A DNA stretch of 64,000 bases from an uncultured Flavobacteriaceae bacterium (lineage in GTDB: Bacteria > Bacteroidota > Bacteroidia > Flavobacteriales > Flavobacteriaceae), in contig CANNAN010000006.1 in assembly GCA_947502635.1 (NCBI GenBank), positions 1-64,000 on the forward strand, in the 5' to 3' direction. Made by a program: the position numbers and the translations under genes. Positions within the stretch are counted from its first letter, which is position 1; each line of letters opens with the position of its first letter. Below the pieces are notes generated by a model. The model searched no databases, had not been told where the DNA came from, and saw nothing but the letters and a program-made list of their open reading frames with translations. This document shows positions 56,356-64,000 of the stretch, one piece after another.

Positions 56356-56997
56356 TTGAAAGATACTTTTAAACACAAAGGATTACGCCAGAAATTGGTT
56401 AATGTTTTAAAGACCAAAGGAATAACAGATATAAATGTTTTAAATGCGATAGGAAATATTCCTAGACATTTATTTATGGATTCTGGTTTTTTAGACCATG
56501 CTTACCAAGATAAAGCCTTTCCTATTGCCGCAGACCAAACTATTTCGCAACCTTATACAGTAGCATTTCAGAGTGAATTACTACAGGTGAAAAAAGGAGA
56601 TAAGGTTTTAGAAATAGGCACTGGAAGCGGGTATCAAACAGCCGTTTTATGTGAATTAGGAGCCAAAGTTTTTAGTATTGAGCGTCAGCAAGAATTATTT
56701 AAAAAAACCAGTAATTTTTTACCAAAATTGGGCTACCGTGCTAAAAAACTCATTTTTGGTGATGGTTATAAAGGTTTGGCTGATGAGGCACCGTTTGATA
56801 GTGTTATTGTTACTGCTGGTGCCCCTTTTGTGCCTAAACCATTATTGAGCCAGCTAAAAATAGGAGGTAGGTTGGTTATTCCTGTCGGGGATGATGTGCA
56901 AATTATGACTATGTTTACTAGAAAAGGACAAAAAGAATTTTCACAAGAAGAGTTTGGAGAATTCCGTTTTGTGCCTTTACTGGAGGATAAGAATTAA
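56356..56997 (+). CDS. pcm: Protein-L-isoaspartate O-methyltransferase
   Basis: 213 residues starting at TTG 56356, since the family N-terminus (KDTFKHKGLRQKLVNVLK) is only reached from there and no ATG exists upstream. Motifs: IPRHLFMDSGFLDHAYQD, ADQTISQPYTVAFQSELLQ, SAM-binding LEIGTGSGYQTAVL and RQQELFKKT. Repairs isoaspartyl residues by methyl transfer from SAM. Divergent from the Gfo/Idh/MocA gene. Converges with the DinB-like gene across a hairpin. Confidence 0.93.
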   Translation: MKDTFKHKGLRQKLVNVLKTKGITDINVLNAIGNIPRHLFMDSGFLDHAYQDKAFPIAADQTISQPYTVAFQSELLQVKKGDKVLEIGTGSGYQTAVLCELGAKVFSIERQQELFKKTSNFLPKLGYRAKKLIFGDGYKGLADEAPFDSVIVTAGAPFVPKPLLSQLKIGGRLVIPVGDDVQIMTMFTRKGQKEFSQEEFGEFRFVPLLEDKN

Positions 56998-57026
56998 TTG
57001 AATAGAAAAATAGGATAGTATAGGGT

Positions 57027-57110
57027 GTCATTCTGAATGAAATGAAAAATCTCTTGAAATCTTAGACTCTTATATTTAGGTTTATAAGAGTCTTCGCTTT
57101 GCTCTACGTG
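57027..57110. repeat. REP-like intergenic element between convergent genes
   Basis: Starts GTCATTCTGAATGAAATGAA and ends near TCTTCGCTTTGCTC, the two halves of a common Bacteroidota imperfect inverted repeat. Inside it, a perfect 11-bp stem AGACTCTTATA / TATAAGAGTCT (57064-57093, 8-nt loop) may act as a two-way terminator between pcm and the DinB-like gene. Confidence 0.5.
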
Positions 57111-57119
57111 TTTTAAAAG

Positions 57120-57671
57120 TTATTTATAGTTTTCTAAAATTTTAGCTACTTGTGTCATATGTCTCTCGTTATGATAAATAACAACTTTAAAAGTATCTCC
57201 AAGCTTAAGTTTGATTAGCTTTGAAATACTAATGCTTGTTTTTGTTTTATTTAAACTTATGTTTCTAGCTTTATCTAAAAGTTCTAGCATTTTTTCTTGT
57301 TGTATTAAAAAACGTTCTAGGGTTGTTCTATCTAAATCACTACCATTAGGGTTTTTGTCATTGAAGGTTTTCATTTTGTTTAACTTTTCTTTTGGTAGCA
57401 TGCTTTTGGCAAAATAGTTACCTAAAAGACCTGTTTTAAAATGAATTTCTGGTTTAGACTGACTTTTTATAATTCTTTGCTCTATTTCTGGTAAATAGTA
57501 GTTTCCGTATAGATTTAGGTGTTCAATACATTCTAAGACACTCCAAATCTCTTTATCTTCTTTCCAATTAAGCGCATTGATCGGTTTTTGATCCAATGCA
57601 GCCACTTGATTGATATTTAGTCTTGTTTTCTCTATTAACTCTGTAATTATTGCTTCCGATGTTACCTTCAT
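57120..57671 (-). CDS. DinB-superfamily protein
   Basis: 183 residues, helical. DinB_2-like: LNWKEDKEIWSVLECIEHLN (metal His near 52) and VVIYHNERHMTQVAKIL (~167-180) place three His as in the DinB metal site. Follows the Crp/Fnr gene by 53 bp on the same strand and probably shares its mRNA. Substrate unknown. Confidence 0.78.
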   Translation of the reverse strand: MKVTSEAIITELIEKTRLNINQVAALDQKPINALNWKEDKEIWSVLECIEHLNLYGNYYLPEIEQRIIKSQSKPEIHFKTGLLGNYFAKSMLPKEKLNKMKTFNDKNPNGSDLDRTTLERFLIQQEKMLELLDKARNISLNKTKTSISISKLIKLKLGDTFKVVIYHNERHMTQVAKILENYK

Positions 57672-57724
57672 AATTATTTTTTTACAAAGGTTTTAATTTA
57701 AACGGATATAAATCTTGATTCAAA

Positions 57725-58261
57725 TTAAGATTTTTTAATTCTTGAAAGGGTTTCTGGAGTCATTCTTAGGTATGATGCAATATATTTATTGGGTATTTCC
57801 TGAAAAAGTTGCGGGCTCCGTTTCAAAACACGATTATACCGTTCTAAGGGAGAAGTTGTTAAAATATCGCGTTCTCTTTCCATTTGCTGTAGTGCAAAAC
57901 TTTCTAGAATTTGCTGCCATATTTTAGTGTTTTTGGTGGATTCTGATACGAAATTCACGAATGTACTTTTATCCATGACTTTTAAGGTCGTATGTTTTAA
58001 AGCCTGGATGTATAAATCGGAAGGTTTTTCGCTTAAAAAGGAATCCAGTGCCGCAATTAAATTATTTTTATAGCCAAATCGGATGGTGTGTTCTTCATAC
58101 TCATCTAAAACAAAAATTCTAATGGCACCATTTTCTATCAGGTATAAATTGGTGTCAATACTGCCTTTTACTTTTAGATATTCATTCCTTTTTAACTCTA
58201 ATGTCTTGTTCCATAAATTTAGGCTGCTTAGTTTTTCTATTAGGGTTGAAATTGGGTTCAT
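57725..58261 (-). CDS. Crp/Fnr-family transcriptional regulator
   Basis: 178 residues. cNMP-binding beta-roll (~20-105: YLKVKGSIDTNLYLIENGAI) and C-terminal DNA-binding helix-turn-helix (EIPNKYIASYLRMTPETLSR, ~155-174). The basic recognition helix ends the protein. The Fnr-type Cys cluster is absent, so not an iron-sulfur sensor. Likely regulator of the DinB-like gene downstream or of a remote locus. Confidence 0.85.
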   Translation of the reverse strand: MNPISTLIEKLSSLNLWNKTLELKRNEYLKVKGSIDTNLYLIENGAIRIFVLDEYEEHTIRFGYKNNLIAALDSFLSEKPSDLYIQALKHTTLKVMDKSTFVNFVSESTKNTKIWQQILESFALQQMERERDILTTSPLERYNRVLKRSPQLFQEIPNKYIASYLRMTPETLSRIKKS

Positions 58262-58515
58262 TTTGAAATCAGTATTTTTAGGTGTTTCGAAACTTACTAA
58301 ATATATTAAGTTCCTTTCCTTTTTTTAAATTCCACAAATGCTTTTTTATACTAATTTGAGTTGTTTGCAATTGTATTAAAATCATCAAATACTTAAATAT
58401 TATAAAACCAATATTTGATCAAGATTCGATTCTGTTTTTCTTTTTAGATATTTTAGAAATGTGTTACAAATAAACTCATTTTAAATCATAACAGTAATCA
58501 TACCAGTTAATTATT

Positions 58516-59154
58516 TTAAGAGTCTATTTTAGTTACCAAAATACCTGAACCATGATCAGTTTCTTCAAAATCGAGATATACATAAAGAGGATACTTAATG
58601 TTTAAAGTAGATAAATCAAAATTATCTAAAGATTCTTTTATACAACGTTTAATCTGCATTATTTTTTTCATATTAGGCAAATCCCAAAAATCGTCTAACT
58701 CAAGATCATATTCATCGACATATTCATTGTAAAAAATATCACTAAATACATCATCTAAATCTTCAAGGTAGTAATTTGCTACATCAGTTGCAATAGCTTC
58801 TCCTTGTTGAGAATGGTCATCATTATTGACGTTTTCAAAGGCAGATAAGCGAATTGAATAATTGCCAGATTCAATGCTGCAGAAACTAAGTAATTGAATT
58901 GGGTCTTTAGGATTTTTTGAAATAAGCTCACCCATCATTTCTTCCACTCCTTCTATAAGTTCAGGATCATTGTCATTAAATAAGAGATCTATTTCACCAA
59001 TAAGGTTTTGGTAATAATTTTTAACGTCAGCTTCACAATCTTTTATGAGATCAAAGCATTCTATTCTAGTTTTTAGATAACTATTAATTTCTGCTTCATT
59101 AACTAAAGGCATTATTTTTTTTAATTCATCTTCTGTAAGTGATTTTTCAGACAT
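58516..59154 (-). CDS. Acidic hypothetical protein
   Basis: 212 residues from ATG 59154 (MSEKSLTEDELKKIMPLVNE); the longer start at 59205 lies upstream of the -7 box and is rejected. Strongly acidic and mostly helical (LEDLDDVFSDIFYNEYVDEY; ELDDFWDLPNMKKIM), no signal peptide or membrane segment. I recognise no named family. Monocistronic. Confidence 0.7.
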   Translation of the reverse strand: MSEKSLTEDELKKIMPLVNEAEINSYLKTRIECFDLIKDCEADVKNYYQNLIGEIDLLFNDNDPELIEGVEEMMGELISKNPKDPIQLLSFCSIESGNYSIRLSAFENVNNDDHSQQGEAIATDVANYYLEDLDDVFSDIFYNEYVDEYDLELDDFWDLPNMKKIMQIKRCIKESLDNFDLSTLNIKYPLYVYLDFEETDHGSGILVTKIDS

Positions 59155-59173
59155 AATTATATAAGTTGTTAAA

Positions 59174-59181
59174 CAAAAATA
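59174..59181 (-). promoter_or_regulatory. -7 box of the acidic hypothetical gene
   Basis: TATTTTTG on the minus strand, perfect TAnnTTTG, 19 bp before ATG 59154. It fixes the start. Confidence 0.5.
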
Positions 59182-59306
59182 TGAATATTGTATCATTTTA
59201 AACACCCTGTATTCAGTGTTTGTGTTTTAGGGTAATTCCTCTCAATATTTTTTGTGTTTGATAGCGTATCTGTTATGGAATGTTTATGTTTAGATAAATA
59301 GCGTTT

Positions 59307-61169
59307 TTAATCTCTTAAAGCTCCATTAAAACCATCAATACCACCAACTACAGGCAGTGTTAAACTAGTTCCATCCAAATCAACTGTCAACTCAGTACCT
59401 GCTTTAGGGTGTAATGTAAATTCTTTATCACTAGAAAAAATCATAAGGCCTATCTGTTGTCCTGCCTTAATGATTTGATCGTCTGGCATTAAATTAAAAG
59501 AAACTTCATAGAATTTTCCCGACTTTAAAGGTGTGCTTTTAGTTAACGATTTATGATTTTGAGGATCTGCCCAGCCTCGTGTAATGATGTTATCAGTGAT
59601 TTGTGCACCTGCTTCATTCCATGGTAACGATACCAACCAAATAGATAGATTGGCTGCTGATTTACTACTTGCTAATTTTACGGTTACTTTAGGTGTTCCA
59701 GAAATATGAATATCGTTTGTCAATTTAGGAGTCACATAAAGTAGTCGGTATTTAGAATTTTCTGCTTTTGCAAGATCTTTACCTGAAAACGAATAATCAT
59801 CAACTAAGATTTCTTTGCCTTGTTTCTTGTATTTAAAAGTGTTCAATCCACCAGCCTTCTGTCCACCTGATGTTAAATGCAATGTGATATTAGAAGCTTC
59901 TGGATTTGGATAGTCTTTATAAGCAGTCGGTTCAGATATAGCATCATCTTCACGAACAATCCAAGCTTTAGCATCGTTTTCAACACCATTTTCAACACCA
60001 TGTAAATACCGAGTAAACCAACGATTCATTAGTTTAATAGGAGGAGGACCGCCGTGTCCGTTTTGATGGTAAAATATTTGAGTAGGAATACCCATTTCTT
60101 TGGTCTTCTTATATAACAGGAAGCTATGTTCAGTCATTACATTCCAGTCGTTGAAACCATGAGACATTAATAGGGCTGCCTTCATGTTTTTTGCATTATC
60201 AATATAATTACGCGTTTTCCAGAAGTCATTATAATCCCCAGTTATTCTATCCATACCGTTTTTTATTTCGGTATCCCTAATGGTTTTATTATTGTATGGA
60301 CGATTCGCTTCTGCACCGCTATGAATAAAATCATAAAGCACATCAACATCTTCTCCGAGATAGCCTCCTGGCGACCTGACCAATCCATTTGATCTGTAGT
60401 AATTATAGAAAGAGGTAACAGGCGCAATGGGGATAATAGCTTCTAAGCCTTCAACACCTGTTGTGGCAGCTGCTACAGGAAGTGTGCCGTTATAGGATGT
60501 TCCAGTCATACCAACTTTTCCAGTTGACCAATAGGCTGTAACAGTTTCATTACCATCGATCGTTTTATAGCCCTTTATACGTCCACATAACCAATCAATA
60601 ACTGCTTTTGGTGCTAAAGATTCGTTTTTGCCTCCAACGGTAGGTGCTCCTTGCGATAGTCCAGTACCAGGAGAAGACGAGTGCACTACAATATAACCTC
60701 GAGGCACCCATTTTCTTATATGAGAATTAGATATAATTGGGCGTTTGCCTGTTCGTGTTACCTCAGGATGAGCCCGCTCTTTAGCGGTGTCTCCAAGTTC
60801 GTGATTTACATCCCAAAAAAGCCCTTTAACATTTGGGGCAACACCAGCAAAATAAGGACTGGAAACATAAATAATGGGAAGTTTTAAGCTGTCACTCTCT
60901 GTTTGATGCGGTCTTGTAACGGCGACATGCATCCGATCTAATTTACCATCGCCATCCGTATCAAACGTGGTTTCCACCCATAAATCATGCCTGATCCATT
61001 TACTGGCATCCTCAAAAGCTTCTACGATTTGAGCTTCACCATCCTTAAAGGTCGGTGCAGCTTTTGTTATTGTTTCTTGTCCAAAACTAAAAAAAACGCT
61101 TGTTATAATAAAAACGCCTGTTAATGCTATAGATTTTAGTTTAAGAGAATGATTTATACTTTTTATCAT
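59307..61169 (-). CDS. S15-type (Xaa-Pro dipeptidyl-peptidase/CocE-like) secreted hydrolase
   Basis: 620 residues. Signal peptide (SIALTGVFIITSVFFSFGQ), alpha/beta-hydrolase with nucleophile Ser in GMTGTSYNGTLPV (~220), Asp in SHGFNDWNVMTEHS (~340) and His in QNGHGGPPP (~380); C-terminal jelly-roll X-Pro dipeptidyl-peptidase domain (~410-620). Releases X-Pro dipeptides or cleaves esters. Follows the NTF2-like gene by 3 bp, so they form a two-gene operon. Confidence 0.9.
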   Translation of the reverse strand: MIKSINHSLKLKSIALTGVFIITSVFFSFGQETITKAAPTFKDGEAQIVEAFEDASKWIRHDLWVETTFDTDGDGKLDRMHVAVTRPHQTESDSLKLPIIYVSSPYFAGVAPNVKGLFWDVNHELGDTAKERAHPEVTRTGKRPIISNSHIRKWVPRGYIVVHSSSPGTGLSQGAPTVGGKNESLAPKAVIDWLCGRIKGYKTIDGNETVTAYWSTGKVGMTGTSYNGTLPVAAATTGVEGLEAIIPIAPVTSFYNYYRSNGLVRSPGGYLGEDVDVLYDFIHSGAEANRPYNNKTIRDTEIKNGMDRITGDYNDFWKTRNYIDNAKNMKAALLMSHGFNDWNVMTEHSFLLYKKTKEMGIPTQIFYHQNGHGGPPPIKLMNRWFTRYLHGVENGVENDAKAWIVREDDAISEPTAYKDYPNPEASNITLHLTSGGQKAGGLNTFKYKKQGKEILVDDYSFSGKDLAKAENSKYRLLYVTPKLTNDIHISGTPKVTVKLASSKSAANLSIWLVSLPWNEAGAQITDNIITRGWADPQNHKSLTKSTPLKSGKFYEVSFNLMPDDQIIKAGQQIGLMIFSSDKEFTLHPKAGTELTVDLDGTSLTLPVVGGIDGFNGALRD

Positions 61170-61172
61170 GAT

Positions 61173-61700
61173 TTATTGGTTTGGAAGATAGTTTTCAGGA
61201 ATCGCATTTTCTTTAGTTTCCTGAGTCCAATAAATATTGATTACCCACCAACGTTTACCATCATTTAAAAGCTGAATACTATTAATGCCTCTCATAAATG
61301 GTTTTGTGTCAGATTCACTATGAAAAGACTCATAGGTACTGAATACTTGGGCGATATTACCAAAAATATCTACCTCTCTATGGATTTCTTTTTCAAAAAA
61401 GCCATTTTCAACCAGCCATTTCCCAGAACCTTTTACATAATCATCTGGAGACATATAACGTGTTTTATAAGCGCCTTCTTTGTTTTTTCCAGAAGGTATT
61501 AATTTTGCTTCAGGCTTAAATAAAAATTTAAATAACTCCCAATCTCTTTTTGCACCTTTTTCTCCCGAAATAACAGCATATAATGTCTCAATGGTGCTAT
61601 CTAGCGTCTGTACTTTTTCCAAATAGTTTTTTGTTTCTTCTTGTGCTTGTATTGATAGTGTTGTAATACACAATAGTATAACTGATATCGTTTTTTTCAT
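61173..61700 (-). CDS. Secreted NTF2-like protein
   Basis: 175 residues. Signal peptide MKKTISVILLCITTLSIQAQ, then an NTF2/SnoaL-type cone fold: ETLYAVISGEKGAKRDWELF (helix), EKEIHREVDIFGNIAQVFST and KRWWVINIYWTQET (strands). Ligand or enzyme role unknown. Immediately upstream of the S15 hydrolase (3 bp), so a functional link is likely. Confidence 0.8.
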   Translation of the reverse strand: MKKTISVILLCITTLSIQAQEETKNYLEKVQTLDSTIETLYAVISGEKGAKRDWELFKFLFKPEAKLIPSGKNKEGAYKTRYMSPDDYVKGSGKWLVENGFFEKEIHREVDIFGNIAQVFSTYESFHSESDTKPFMRGINSIQLLNDGKRWWVINIYWTQETKENAIPENYLPNQ

Positions 61701-61858
61701 CTTGAAATATGATAAGTATATTTAGATTAACAAAATAAAGGTTTTGTGAGTCTTGAAACGTTAATGCTTTCTTAAATTTAAAAATATTTTATCGATAACT
61801 ATATAGCAACGTTTTCACGAAGCCAGTTATTTGTGTGTAGTAGAAGTAAAAAGGGTAA

Positions 61859-62317
61859 TTATTTGAAATTTTTCTTGATTCTATCTAAATCACGCTTATT
61901 ATCACGATCCTTAATAGTTTCTCGCTTGTCGTATAGCTTTTTTCCTTTCGCTAAGGCAATGTCCATTTTGGCATAGCCCTTTTCATTAATAAATAATCGC
62001 AGAGGAATAATGGTAAGTCCTGTATTTTGAACTTCTTTTAGTAGTTTTTTTAATTCTTTTTTGTTTAATAAAAGCTTTCTCTCTGCTTTAGGACGGTGAT
62101 TGTAATAATTACCAAAAGCATATTCTTCAATAGTCATATTAATAACAAAAAGCTCTCCTTGTTCATTAAATTCACAGAAACTTTCGGCTATAGATGCTCT
62201 ACTGCTACGTATTGACTTAATTTCTGTTCCAGTTAGCACAATTCCAGCCGTATATTTATCCAATACTTCATATTGAAAACGTGCCTTTTTGTTCTGTATA
62301 TTAATGTTTTTTTGCAT
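61859..62317 (-). CDS. smpB: SsrA-binding protein SmpB
   Basis: 152 residues from ATG 62317 ([20 protein letters not shown]); the TTG nine bases upstream lies inside the -7 box. OB-fold motifs [40 protein letters not shown] and [20 protein letters not shown], with the basic tail [20 protein letters not shown]. Delivers tmRNA to stalled ribosomes; no ssrA gene is visible in the window. Confidence 0.95.
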   Translation of the reverse strand: MQKNINIQNKKARFQYEVLDKYTAGIVLTGTEIKSIRSSRASIAESFCEFNEQGELFVINMTIEEYAFGNYYNHRPKAERKLLLNKKELKKLLKEVQNTGLTIIPLRLFINEKGYAKMDIALAKGKKLYDKRETIKDRDNKRDLDRIKKNFK

Positions 62318-62323
62318 GGAGGA

Positions 62324-62331
62324 CAAAACTA
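62324..62331 (-). promoter_or_regulatory. -7 box of smpB
   Basis: TAGTTTTG on the minus strand, perfect TAnnTTTG, 6 bp before ATG 62317. Near-leaderless. Confidence 0.55.
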
Positions 62332-62458
62332 CATAATTTTATGAAGTTATTAATATGTGAGACTATTGAAATATTATATAAAGGCGTTAAAGAATTATTA
62401 ATTGATTATACTTTTAAGTAAATACAATTACTTTAGCAGTTATAATTCAATTTAATAT

Positions 62459-64000
62459 ATGCAAAAAGCAATTTTATTCGTTTTAGTTTTATTGGTTTTA
62501 GTGTCTTGTAAAAGTATTAAAAACCATAATGAACAAATAACAAAGTTGCATGATGTAACATATTTACATGAAGATATAGACAAGGTCTATAATCAATTAA
62601 AAAAGCATCATCCAAAATTATATCAATATACTTCAAAGCAAGTGTTAGATTTTAAGTTTGATAGTTTAAAAACCACTATTAAAACCCCTATTAATTCTCG
62701 AGAATTTTACAAAAAGTTAGCACCAGTAGTCTCTCAAATTAAACAAGGTCACATCTCACTAAGCTCTGCGAATAAATGGTATACAAAGAGAGAACGTAAA
62801 GAATTACTGAAACGTAAGCTTGAATTTTACGCTTTAGATTTTGAGTATTTAGAAAATAAACTTTGGGTTAAAAGTACCAGGGCTAAAGATTCTTCAATTG
62901 TAGGAAGTGAAGTTGTAAAAATAGAAGATGACTTCATTTCCGATTTAATAGCAGTATATAAAAAACGCTTTTCTTCAGATGGTTATAATACCACATTACA
63001 TGACAGGTACGTGGGGCGGCATTTTTCAAATTTTTATTATAAAGACAAAGGTTATATAGATAGTTTAAGGCTTACTTTAAAAAATAAGGACTCTTTGTTT
63101 GTAAAAACGTTTAGAAGAATAAAAAAGAAAGAAAAACCTAAAGGAAAAAAACCAGATTCTACTAAAACTAAAAAACGTGTCAAATTAACTTCGGCAGAGA
63201 AAAAAGTAAATCGCTTGGCTTTTAAAAAGAAACGTAAGTTTAAAAGAAAGCATGGTTATATAAAAAAGTATAATGAATACACACGAAACTTTTATTTTGT
63301 TGATACAGATAAAAGTACGGCCTATATGAAATTAAGGAGTTTTACCAATGGTAATTATAAAAGATTCTATAAGGAAAGCTTTGCAAGGTTAGATTCAGCA
63401 AAAACGAAAAATTTAATCTTAGATTTAAGAGATAATGGTGGAGGTAGAATTGCCGAAATAGATTATTTGTACGCTTATTTAACCGACAAACCCTATAAGT
63501 TTATTGAAGATAGTGAAGTAAATAGTCGCATACCGTTCTTAAAATTCTTAATGAGTAACACAACGCCAAATAGTATTAAAGTGTTATCGGGGATTTTCTC
63601 TCCAATAATTATTGTTCAGAATTTAATAAGAACGAGAAAGCACGATGGTAAGTTGTATTACAGGTTTAGGCAAACCAAAGTTAAAGCACCAAAACCTTTA
63701 CGTTTTACGGGTAATATCTATGTACTTATTAATGGGAACTCATTTTCGGCATCTTCTTTAATATCAACACATTTAAAAGCAACTAAAAGAGCTGTTTTTG
63801 TTGGAGAAGAAACAGGAGGTGCATATAATGGGACTGTTGCAGGAATTTATAAAATATATGAATTACCAACTACTAAGTTAAAGATAAGGATGGGGATGAT
63901 GCAAATAGAAGCGCCTCAAAAACAAAACCCAGATGGTTATGGTGTCATGCCAGATATTGAAATTTCACCCACAATTATTGATAGAAACCTAAAAAAAGAC
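62459..64000 (+). CDS. S41-family C-terminal processing peptidase-like lipoprotein (3' end outside window)
   Basis: The frame opens at ATG 62459 and is still open at the window edge, so 514 residues are visible. Lipobox at LVSC (Cys16). Middle region Lys-rich (~220-265). Peptidase S41 core: STAYMKLRSFTNGNYKRFY, LILDLRDNGGGRIAEID, nucleophile Ser in LINGNSFSASSLISTHL, and FVGEETGGAYNG. The PDZ region expected between is weak. Probably a surface-anchored peptidase. Divergent from smpB. Confidence 0.82.
   Translation, partial: MQKAILFVLVLLVLVSCKSIKNHNEQITKLHDVTYLHEDIDKVYNQLKKHHPKLYQYTSKQVLDFKFDSLKTTIKTPINSREFYKKLAPVVSQIKQGHISLSSANKWYTKRERKELLKRKLEFYALDFEYLENKLWVKSTRAKDSSIVGSEVVKIEDDFISDLIAVYKKRFSSDGYNTTLHDRYVGRHFSNFYYKDKGYIDSLRLTLKNKDSLFVKTFRRIKKKEKPKGKKPDSTKTKKRVKLTSAEKKVNRLAFKKKRKFKRKHGYIKKYNEYTRNFYFVDTDKSTAYMKLRSFTNGNYKRFYKESFARLDSAKTKNLILDLRDNGGGRIAEIDYLYAYLTDKPYKFIEDSEVNSRIPFLKFLMSNTTPNSIKVLSGIFSPIIIVQNLIRTRKHDGKLYYRFRQTKVKAPKPLRFTGNIYVLINGNSFSASSLISTHLKATKRAVFVGEETGGAYNGTVAGIYKIYELPTTKLKIRMGMMQIEAPQKQNPDGYGVMPDIEISPTIIDRNLKKD

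Overview
The window is AT-rich chromosome from a member of the Bacteroidota, most likely a marine Flavobacteriaceae. Supporting signs are three proteins with type IX secretion (T9SS) C-terminal sorting domains, lipoproteins whose lipobox Cys is followed by Ser/Asp runs, bshC (bacillithiol), RprY/LytTR-style two-component proteins, and many Bacteroidota -7 boxes (TAnnTTTG) in place of TATAAT. I found no rRNA, tRNA, CRISPR array, insertion sequence or prophage. The species cannot be named from this sequence.

Layout. 1-8.2 kb: a surface locus with the 3' end of a fibre-like protein that is unusually GC-rich at its left end, a 1919-residue leucine-rich-repeat T9SS protein, and a lipoprotein. 8.3-11.3 kb: bshC and a PLP-dependent decarboxylase. 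11.5-18.3 kb: a TPR/HTH regulator, guaA, a LysM plus periplasmic-binding-type protein, a DUF922 protease-like protein and a DUF3820 protein. 18.7-30.3 kb: an SGNH-like T9SS protein, pyrG, yidC, a MORN protein, a three-domain fasciclin lipoprotein, mnmA, a subtilisin-like T9SS protease and a flavin oxidoreductase. 30.3-34.8 kb: a beta-propeller protein, an outer-membrane barrel, a MATE exporter, a small acidic protein and a PAP2 phosphatase. 35.0-40.5 kb: a two-component pair (LytTR regulator and TPR histidine kinase) bracketed by two paralogous lipoproteins. 40.6-45.5 kb: meaB, a DUF2911 protein, and an ECF sigma / anti-sigma-like / repetitive envelope protein operon. 45.5-56.2 kb: a long leftward cluster (GNAT, miaA, K+ channel, DUF3857, exonuclease-GIY-YIG, yggS, DinB, DUF1015, a four-helix-bundle cassette, 3-hydroxyacyl-CoA dehydrogenase, Gfo/Idh/MocA). 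56.3-64 kb: pcm, a DinB-like protein, a Crp/Fnr regulator, an S15-type peptidase with an NTF2-like partner, smpB and a truncated S41 peptidase lipoprotein.

Two things stand out. First, the lipoproteins at 35.0 and 39.3 kb each have three TTCACCA-like direct repeats at an exact 21-bp period, and in both cases the last repeat begins exactly 37 bp before a perfect -7 box. This geometry fits LytTR regulators, and a LytTR regulator lies between them; a second 21-bp-phased repeat precedes that regulator's own gene. The arrangement looks like a self-contained signalling and surface-lipoprotein system. Second, the S23/IVP-like four-helix-bundle gene at 53.9-54.3 kb lies between two heptanucleotide tandem arrays in inverted orientation, (GTTCAGT)n and (ACTGACC)n, inside a run of co-directional housekeeping genes. 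It looks like a compact mobile or repeat-associated cassette.

Several start codons were moved because a -7 box falls between the longest-frame start and an internal ATG (mnmA, fasciclin, both lipoproteins, yggS, smpB, the 58.5-kb hypothetical). guaA and the MATE gene have -7 boxes ending 3-4 bases before ATG, which implies leaderless mRNAs. All functional calls rest on sequence reading and family knowledge; no database search was run.
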